Part shown: piece after piece, positions 57,001 to 64,000 of the stretch
How positions within the stretch are numbered: the stretch's first letter is position 1
Layout: each line of letters begins with the position of its first letter
Assembly: GCF_000003855.2 (NCBI RefSeq)
Contig: NW_003101663.1
Coordinates: 41,696-105,695, forward strand
DNA from: Blastomyces gilchristii SLH14081
Taxonomy: Eukaryota; Ascomycota; Eurotiomycetes; Onygenales; Ajellomycetaceae
Length of the DNA stretch: 64,000 bases
Direction of reading: 5' to 3'
Position numbers and translations under genes: made by a program
The notes under the pieces: model-generated
The model's database searches: none
What the model was told of the DNA's origin: nothing
The model's input: only the letters and a program-made list of their open reading frames with translations

Positions 57001-58900
57001 GATAGAAACTTAAAGTAGTTCTCAGTATTAACTTATATATCACAGTGAATATAGCTCTGACATTTCATAAGCTCAGTGAAGATCAGATTTGCAGATAGTT
57101 CTGACATGTAGTATATATAATTGAATTCTATCAATCTTTCACTCACTGAGATGAATACAGTGCTGACACTCTGAATCTTTATAATGACCTTATTAATCAC
57201 TTGAACTGTTGAATCATTGATTGCTATAAGTTCTGAAAATCATGATCTATCACTTACTATGTGACATTCAGCATCACTATCTCATATAGTGAGAGAATTC
57301 TTGTGAGATTTCATAAAACAGACTGATATATTGATAACCTCTGCAAGATTTGTCATCTGATAGATGTCTGATTCATCTGTAATGAATAGTTGAGTTCTAC
57401 TCTTACTATTGTTCTTTTTCTTCTTTTCTTTGAATTTCTTTATTCTCACAGTGTTGTTTATTCTTCAATTATCTGAAGCACTGTCTGAATTAATCAATCA
57501 ATAGATGTTAAAGTGAGATCTCTCACATTCAGAATATATAGATGAATTTTCCAATTCTTGATAATTTCAGAAGCCTTCTTGTGTACTGCTATAATCACAT
57601 TCAGTACAGTCTTCACAGGCCGGATTTGATGTATTGTTGCTGATAGTTGATATGACTGTTATAGCTGTTATAGCTGTTGTAGCTGAGTTAACTACAGAAT
57701 CTATATTCTATAGATTCTTTTTATCTTTTGAAGAATTAAGCTGTGAACAGATTTTCTTCATGAGAAGATCAACATTTAATATCACAGCTGTGAATTTGAA
57801 ATCCTGTATCTTCTCTATCTTCTTCTGAATGTAATTCCTTCAATTGTTGAGTAGAACTGAGTAGAAGATATCAAATATTCACATATCTGAAGAGAAAGTA
57901 TTTAACATCTTCAATTTCATAATAATGAACTGAAACTTATCAAAGAATGTGTGTAGATTGATGACCTGTGTGTCACTAAGAGACATGAATTCCAGAACTG
58001 TCTTACAGTGTAACTGTGTTTTAGAGACAGAGTATTTCTGTTCAATTGTATTTCATAGAGTATAAGTGATTCAATTTTTATCATACTTGAAGAAATGTGG
58101 TCTGACATCTGCACTCAAGAAGTTCAAGATGAATGTGTAGAGTCACTGATTTCTGACATCTCAGAATGATGCTTATTCATCATCTCTTTGTAGAGAGTTC
58201 TGAGTCTGATATTTCTCTATCATATATCAGCACTGTGTATTAACCAGTTTCAATTTCATGAAGATGCTTTATATGATGTAATTGAATGTGTCAGTCAGAC
58301 TGTTTGATCTCACAGTATTCTTGACATCTTTCTTAAATTAAGAGATTGTCTTACTAACACAGCTATCTGATTCATAAAGATTGAATTTCAACCTTTCACT
58401 GAGATTAGAATTCCATGTGGCTGTTGATGTAATAATAGAATGATTGTTAATATTCTGTGATTAATCTATAGAGAATCTCTGTTAATAAAGTTTTTTCAGT
58501 TGTAGTTTAAGTTCTAAGACTCTTTGCTTTCTCTTGTTCATCTTAAGCATTATCTTGAGATGCTTCATCTGTTGATCTGATATTGTCTTATCTGAATGAT
58601 AGATATCTGAGTGTTCAATATTCTTATCAAGAGAATCAGCTTTATCAAGCTGTTGAGTAAAACAGAGAATCAGCCTGATCATGTCAGAAGCTGTATTCAA
58701 ACCAGCTTCAAATCAAGAGAGTGTTGCAGAGTGTTCTTCAATGAAGCTTTCAAAGACTTCAGAAGAATATTCATCAGTGAAACTTTCAAAGGCTTCAGAA
58801 GAATGTTCACTGACAGAGTGTGAGTGTGAAGAATCATCATTATCAACTATAACTGATTCAGTGAAAAGAACACAAGATCATGAACATATATGTGAGTGAG
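57001..58900 (-). pseudogene. Copia gag and protease region
   Basis: Assigned by position between the primer-binding site and integrase. Only short open stretches remain (for example 58,700-58,482 and 58,114-57,917). The plus-strand ORFs over this interval have no similarity and are taken as chance. I could not identify the zinc knuckle or protease active site with confidence. Confidence 0.55.
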
Positions 58901-59162
58901 ATTATATTGAATCTGTTATCTTAATATTCATTTATTGAATCCTTGTCAATATCATTCTCTTTTTCTTACTTTTTTACAAATGTGATGTGTTTTCTGCAAG
59001 TCTCTTTTTTAAGCAAGCAGTAGTATTATTGATCATCAAGATCTCAAACACATTAATACTGATAGAATAAGACAATTTTAACTCCTGATGAGTGTATTGA
59101 ATGAAGCAGTAGTTCAAATAGATTATATTGACAAGGAATCCTGAATTGGCAGTGATTTTTGC

Positions 59163-59182
59163 ACAAAACAGGTCTCATAACC
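59163..59182 (-). other. Copia primer-binding site (half-tRNA iMet type)
   Basis: Directly inside the 5' LTR the minus strand reads GGTTATGAGACCTG. This is complementary to the anticodon region of initiator methionine tRNA (CTCATAACC), with one mismatch in the first 14. Copia elements of Drosophila use a 5' half of this tRNA in the same way. Confidence 0.75.
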
Positions 59183-59277
59183 TGTGAAAGGTGTAAAGCT
59201 TGTCTGATTGAAAGGTTGCTAGCTTGTGGAAAGTTATATGGTGGAAGGATTAGTAAGCCAGATCACGTGACCTGACA
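59183..59277 (-). repeat. 5' LTR of the Copia element
   Basis: 95 bp, TGTGAAAGG to CCTGACA. It keeps the CpG in ATCACGTGAC, which is ATCATGTGAC in the 3' LTR. It supplies the last 14 codons and stop of the neighbouring acetyltransferase frame. Confidence 0.92.
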
Positions 59278-60783
59278 ATATGATAGCCAACTGCTGTACA
59301 ACCGTTTTCATAATGTCTCCTGCCAAATGAAGTTCTATGACATCTTTTTGCCATGAAAACGCTAACACTAGGCATCCGTCACTACCGGTAATGGTGGACA
59401 CCGCAAACGCACTCCCTGCAACATTAGCACTCTGCGAAAAGACCATCCTGCCAATTCGTGGGTTCTGCGATCCGGCCTCTGGTCCTAGATTAGACCTGAA
59501 TACACCCAAGTTTGATACTTCGTAGCTATCTGCTCTGTCTTTGCTTACTTTAGATAGGAACAGCTCGCTGTGGAAATTGCCCACATATTTTAATAGATTC
59601 GGCATTGCATTTTTGCCTTTCATGTTTATTGTGTCCTCAATTGTTTTCCGGGATCTGACGGCTTCGTCCCACGGAAACTTGAAGTTTCCGGACTGGTCAA
59701 AAAACTTCTCTCGATGATATGAATCGTGCAAGTTTTGCACGAACACACCCATAGAGTCATCGGAGATCCGCTCCACAAGCCAACGCCGATTTGAGAGCGC
59801 GCCAACACATCGGAGTCGAGAGTAATGCGCCGAGACGTTCAAGAAAACAGCTCCCGCAACCAAGGTGTGAAGAGCTGCTGTTATAGTAGTCTTATTTTTG
59901 CGACAGAGGTCCCTGAAAGAAAGAGTCTGAGATTCGGAAAGGACAAGAAGGCGTATTTCATTTTCTAGGGGCATGGTAATCTTTGAACCAGTCCACAAGT
60001 TGGGATCCTGTTTGTTCCATATTTTCTCCCTGAAGAGTATCGAAAGGAGAAACGGGATCGAAACCGTCATCGGGTGGAGCGCTTCTATGTTAGGTAACAG
60101 GGGAATATTCGGCGATACAATCGTACAATCTACTTGGTCTGAGGACTCGGCTGAAGAAAGCTCGAGATGTAAGGCGCGGAGAAACGTTTTATGAAAAGCC
60201 ATTCCAGACGTGCCATCTCCAATGGCGTGATGAAAGATGAACGAGGCAGTGAATATATGTGGATGATCATGATTCGCTAAGATACATAGTCTCCAAAATG
60301 GACAAGGTGGAGAAAATGGGATGTTGTGTTGGATGTTCAGAAGCTTTTCCAAGTCCATATCTGGATCAGGATTGGAGGAATGGTTGGAAACAAGGTTGCC
60401 ATGCCGCCTTTCTTCGAAGGAAATGCAGGTATCCAAATCAATTGCTGGAAGGCGAACAAAATGGGGTTCATCCGTATTTTCGCCCACAGGGATGACGGAG
60501 AGTATAGGATGTTGGCCAATAAGTATTTTGCATGCTCTATATATGAAACTCTTCAGCGGGTACGAGCATGTTTCCGGCAGGGTATATGTTGCTGATACGG
60601 CGACATTGATATAGAAGCCAAGGTGATGCCGCGCTGTGGAGTACCGTTCTAGTAGGCCTGAAAGAAGCCAAATTAGTTATATTTCTACAACAGCCCTTAC
60701 AGCACATTGAACCTCTTCTACTTGCCTACTGGGCGCAGCTTTTCATACTCTAGAACCACGCAACCCTCAGTTTGATGGGCCAT
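59234..60783 (-). CDS. Alcohol acetyltransferase-family protein, 3' end altered by Copia
   Basis: Exon 1 is 60,783-60,726 (MAHQTEGCVVLEYEKLRPV). A 68-nt GC-AG intron (GCAAGT...TTTCAG, 60,725-60,658) follows, then exon 2 from 60,657 to the stop at 59,234. It encodes 493 residues, of which the last 14 come from the Copia LTR; the native protein would end at 479. Conserved marks are RPVGLLERYSTARHHLGFY at the start, the acyltransferase motif HHAIGDG (HxxxD, about residue 163) and FSWQKDV near the end. The family (PF07247-type) moves acetyl groups from acetyl-CoA to alcohols, or performs related acylations; the true substrate is unknown. The frame is free of mutation. No coding neighbour suggests a pathway. 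Confidence 0.87.
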
Positions 60784-61332
60784 CTTCACCTAAAAGCGTA
60801 GAATTCAAGGAAGAATGGCGTTCGAAAAAGGGCAGAACTTGAGGATGAGGCCCCTTGACACTAGCAGAAGGTTTCGGGGAAACATTGGACCGGGCATCAT
60901 CTATGGATGCTCTCTTCCGCCAGCTAGCTAGGTAGCCTGCTGGACCAGGCAGAAACGGAATGGTTTTGAGCGGTGGCATCGCTGCCGTTCCGTTAACATC
61001 AACGAAGAATGGACTAAAGCTATGTTGGTTGAAATTCGAATAGAGCGTGTTACCCATCACATTTGCCTCTGTGGATTCTGCGCTGTGGTTGAAATGCTAG
61101 AAGGACGCCCACGAGTGTAATCTGCCTGTGTAATTGTGACTGCGTATCTCCAAATTAAGTAATAATTCCTAGGCCAGGAGGTTCCATTCATCATCGTGCG
61201 ATCAACTGTGCCACGAACAGGTATATTCTCATTGAAAATCTCTAAAAGGTTTGTAGACAGTGTTCTGTTATTAGTCTTCTCTCGACGGAGGTTTCGGTTC
61301 AGATGAGCTCGAGGATGCCAAGCCTTGGGCAA
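60767..61332 (-). CDS. Hypothetical small protein, doubtful
   Basis: Two minus ORFs overlap by four bases: 61,332-61,057 (91 residues, basic N-terminus MPKAWHPRAHLNRNLRREK) and 61,060-60,767 (97 residues, MMGNTLYSNFNQHSFSPFF). A possible 44-nt GTGGGC...CACAG intron near 61,105-61,062 would fuse them in phase, but it is at the lower limit of size. The second ORF ends over the start codon of the acetyltransferase gene, so the region could simply be its promoter and 5' UTR. No similarity recognised. Confidence 0.25.
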
Positions 61333-61549
61333 CTAAATCACATGACCAGGATATCCTCACGATGAATCGTCGCAGAGCAAGCTCGTTTGACATTGACATC
61401 CGGATTGCTATCATATATCGCATGATGGGTTCATTGTTCTCAGAGGGCCCTTGAACAGCAAACTAATATATCCTGTTGTTCTATTCCTCCTCTTTGAGTC
61501 TCCCGGCGCCTTCGTTTGCGGATCTGAAGCACTTGAGGAGCATAGATAA
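61333..61549 (+). promoter_or_regulatory. Upstream region of ELF1
   Basis: A 217-bp gene-free stretch before the ELF1 start codon, divergent from the acetyltransferase side. It should hold the ELF1 promoter. No clear TATA box or other element identified. Confidence 0.35.
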
Positions 61550-62167
61550 ATGGTATGGCCGAGTCCTCTTACCCCCTCCCCGAGCCACATTGTGATCCGA
61601 ACTATCTATGTTCTCGTGTATTTACTGATCGCCTCATTTCCCCCTCTCCTCTACAGGGCAAGCGCAAGAAGTCTAGCCGCAAGCCGGCAGCCCCCAGGAA
61701 GGTAAGTTAATGAACCCGCATTTCCGAGCTTGTAGGGCATTCCGTTTGCTAACTTCATTGCAGAAAGAGCCCCTCCCAACCACATTTTCTTGTCTATTCT
61801 GCAACCATGAGAATTGTGTGATAGTGAAGCTGGATAAGAAATTGGGTCTCGGGAACCTGTCATGTAAAATATGCGGCCAGCGATTCCAGACCGGCATCAA
61901 CTGTGAGGAACATTCTCCATTCTTGCGGCGATTATAATCGTTCTTCCACTAACAGCTCCTCCGGCAATGGCTCTAGATCTCTCCGCTGCCGTCGATGTTT
62001 ATTCTGACTGGGTGGATGCCTGCGATGCGGTTGCTAAGGACGCCGCCGCTGGCAATGCTGTGGAGACTACTGCACGTGGAGCAAATGAAGGATCCTCAGG
62101 TCCGGTGAGACGCGAGGCTGAAAGAGAGGAACTCGATCAGTCTGAAGTCGGCCTTGATGACTACTGA
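61550..62167 (+). CDS. ELF1: Transcription elongation factor 1 homolog (Elf1)
   Basis: Four coding exons: 61,550-61,552 (the ATG alone), 61,657-61,701, 61,764-61,902 and 61,977-62,167. The introns are 104, 62 and 74 nt, all GT-AG; the last has a CACTAAC branch site. The product has 125 residues. It begins with the basic tail [10 protein letters not shown]. The zinc-binding core follows: [17 protein letters not shown] and [11 protein letters not shown] (two CxxC pairs). Then come [17 protein letters not shown], characteristic of Elf1, and an acidic C-terminus with [11 protein letters not shown]. Elf1 travels with RNA polymerase II in the nucleus and helps it through nucleosomes. The ORFs that cross the introns are artefacts. 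Confidence 0.95.
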
Positions 62168-62624
62168 CCACGAAAAATTGTTCGATAATCTCCTCGCTTC
62201 TTACCCAGTTTGATAAAAGGCGTTTTATGTGCAGTCCGGTACTGGTCATTCTCAATTGCATTTGTGATGGTTCGGCTTGCTTTAGCCTGAAACGTCATGT
62301 TATTGGATGGAAATGGGATTCAGCAAAAACCGCGCAATACATACATATATATATATGTTTATATATACACGACTGCGGAGTCTGGATGCTTTCGCGGCTG
62401 TGAAAATAAAAGAATCCTAGCCAACCGGCTTTGCCCTCTCAGCTACCGCACAACGGACGTCCTCCCGCCCCCACTTGTCCAACCGAATCGATAGTCCGCG
62501 AGAACACGCGCTACAATGAAATGGTGTGGGATTCCCCGGTGGGATAACAATTGGTTTGCCAGGAATCAAGGGCCGTTTATCATATCATACGACTTTTATA
62601 TATAGTCGACTTTCTCCACTTCAT
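62168..62624. other. Convergent intergenic region
   Basis: Lies between the 3' ends of ELF1 and FUR1. It contains a short TA/CA repeat (62,338-62,369) and no convincing gene. Both 3' UTRs should be here. Confidence 0.7.
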
Positions 62625-63566
62625 CTACAATGTGTAGTATCGGTCGCCGAAGTCACCGAGCCCAGGAATGATATATCTATTTTTTGAAGTTAGAAATAGC
62701 AGAATGTCAATATACGCAGAAATAGTCCGTTACTGACTTTTTCTCATCAAGCCCTTGGTCGATAAATGCCGTGACTACTCGCAGTTTAGGGTACCTCTGA
62801 GCGAAGTCGGCAACCCCTGACGGGCTTGCTATGATGTTTAAAAATAAGATTCGATCTTCAGGAACTCCCTTTGATTTCAGTACATCAACTGCCATCGTTG
62901 CGGAGCCACCTATTAAGTCATTAGCATGATTTTTGAGTTTAAAAAAAAGAACATATAGATGGTTCTCCCCACCAGTGGCAAACATTGGGTCCAGGAGTAG
63001 CACCCATCTGCTTGCTATGTCATTAGGGAGCTTCTCGTAGAAGAGCTTGGGTTGCCACGTATCGTCGTCTCGCTGTATCAAGATCTTCCCGATGCGGACG
63101 GATCTACAGCAATCGCGTAGGCCCTGCTCCATAGCTTCTCCTGCCCTCATGATAGATACACCACATATTTTCCCTTGGAATTTGACTCCAAGATATGACC
63201 TGCCGACTGGAGTTGTTACTGACTGCTCAACCACGGGTAGGTGATTTAAGCCTTCTTCCACCAACAAACGTATGATCCTGTTCGAGTAAAATATGAAATC
63301 TGCTCTCTCCGTACGAGTGTCCCTTATCATACTTTTATAGGTATCGAATTAGCCTTATAGTCGAGGTAAAATACCTAGAGTGCACACGGGGGAGTAAAAT
63401 TAACTTGCGTTAGGAGTGCAATTAGCTGAGGAGTCTGTGGGAGGATATGGACATTATCGTAGTCGACAACCTGCGAGACTGTCGCTGTGGGCTTTTCCCC
63501 ATCTGGTTTGTAGAGAGGACCAACACCTTGGCAGGGCAATGGAGCACCTGTCCCCTGCTGAGCCAT
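62625..63566 (-). CDS. FUR1: Uracil phosphoribosyltransferase
   Basis: Four coding exons: 63,566-63,409, 63,331-62,973, 62,909-62,738 and 62,676-62,625, giving 246 residues. The introns are 77, 63 and 61 nt. The first is GC-AG (GCAAGT donor), the others GT-AG. The enzyme makes UMP from uracil and PRPP in the pyrimidine salvage pathway of the cytosol and is what activates 5-fluorouracil in fungi. Landmarks are NVHILPQTPQLIALLT, RADFIFYSNRIIRLLVEEGL, GVSIMRAGEAMEQGLRD, RIGKILIQRD, the PRPP loop LLDPMFATGGSATMA (formed across the second intron) and the C-terminal YIIPGLGDFGDRYYTL. Length and motifs match the fungal family. Left unspliced, the 63-nt second intron happens to stay open. Confidence 0.95.
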
Positions 63567-64000
63567 GGCGTTTATAAGGCTGGTATTGTATGTAGGTAGC
63601 TATTGCGGGAAGAAAGTTTGAGGCCAAGGGACGGGAGTGTAAACAAGCTTAGGGATACGTCAACTCGGAAATTCGGAGGAGTTTTCCAGGTTAAGTAAGT
63701 CTCCAGCGTCCAACGTGAATCAAAGTGAACTGCACGCAGAGATATAGATATATCTGGGACGAAACCCAAGGGCATCAAGCTGTAGCACTAAGTAAGCAAC
63801 ATTTACTATGGCAGCTCGGGGGTGGGGTGGGGGAGCGAGTATTGAAATAACGGGGAAGAAAACAGCCAGACCTAAAACCACACCTGGGCAAGAGTGGAAA
63901 CCACCAACCAGCCACGCTCAGCAAACATCTCAGGCGGGGCTTTTCCGCCACCGGCTGCTAGCTAGTTATTGGCCACTTATTATTAGGATAGGAGTTGCTT
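63567..64000 (-). promoter_or_regulatory. Upstream region of FUR1
   Basis: No gene recognised. It includes a G-rich run (GGGGGTGGGGTGGGGGAGCG, 63,819-63,838) and pyrimidine/CCACC-rich sequence. It presumably holds the FUR1 promoter and 5' UTR. Confidence 0.4.

Larger units (their letters stand above)
53552..59277 (-). mobile_element. Copia LTR retrotransposon, complete, TSD ATATG
   Basis: Two 95-bp LTRs (53,552-53,646 and 59,183-59,277) begin TGTG and end TGACA. They are flanked by the perfect duplication ATATG (53,547-53,551 and 59,278-59,282). The LTRs differ at only two positions, both G/A or C/T. In minus orientation: primer-binding site at 59,182 downwards, gag, protease, integrase, RT, RNase H, and a polypurine tract next to the 3' LTR (CCCCCACTCACC on the plus strand). 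The interior is strongly mutated between about 54,900 and 59,100 and much less so at both ends. Gene order integrase before RT defines Copia. Confidence 0.92.

Noticed and set aside
60259..60614. Plus-strand ORFs over the acetyltransferase gene
   Set aside because: Antisense shadows of a well-supported coding frame.
62337..62494. A plus-strand ORF of 65 residues between ELF1 and FUR1
   Set aside because: It runs through a TA/CA simple repeat and has no similarity; it lies in the shared 3' flank.

Overview
The window is nuclear DNA of a filamentous ascomycete, probably Pezizomycotina. The genes at the right end have short GT-AG and GC-AG introns and encode ordinary fungal proteins. The left four fifths is an AT-rich, transposon-packed compartment of the kind that repeat-directed mutation produces in such genomes. 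The exact species cannot be read from the sequence. A medium-genome Eurotiomycete (Onygenales-like) would fit, but that is only inference.

Positions 1 to about 50,735 are almost entirely mutated transposable elements. They belong to one chromodomain Gypsy family (six copies, E1 to E6), one LINE family with two ORFs and a (AAT)n tail (six copies), two Helitrons of different lineages, and a hAT-like MITE. Target-site duplications let the nesting be read. Gypsy E5 (3' part at 31,085-33,671) holds LINE-B (13,123-14,778 plus 22,902-23,789) and Gypsy E4 (23,795-31,084). LINE-B was hit by Gypsy E3 (TSD TAGAC) and is abutted by Gypsy E2. E3 holds LINE-C; E4 holds LINE-D and the MITE; E2 appears to have been entered by E1. 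E1 holds a tRNA-headed LINE chimera and is cut by Helitron-1, which abuts a LINE 5' end at the window start. To the right, Gypsy E6 (33,720-46,009) holds one full-length LINE (36,916-44,562) and is broken by Helitron-2 (46,010 to the gap). A 100-N assembly gap (50,736-50,835) marks an abrupt return to normal base composition.

The mutation pattern is distinctive. CpG is nearly absent and GG/CC is strongly reduced, while CA/TG remain common. Frames are broken mostly by TGA where tryptophan (TGG) or arginine (CGA) is expected. This points to C-to-T change at CpC and CpG rather than the classical CpA preference of repeat-induced point mutation. Element ends (LINE 5' regions, parts of LTRs, Copia ends, MITE tips) largely escape.

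The right end (51.1-64 kb) is gene-bearing: an F-box-like gene fragment next to a MITE arm, a four-exon EXPERA-domain membrane protein, a small TIR element, a complete Copia element with 95-bp LTRs (53,552-59,277), an alcohol-acetyltransferase-family gene whose stop codon was split by that Copia insertion, a doubtful small ORF pair, ELF1 (transcription elongation factor) and FUR1 (uracil phosphoribosyltransferase). The genes do not form a pathway; they are ordinary neighbours at the edge of a repeat compartment.
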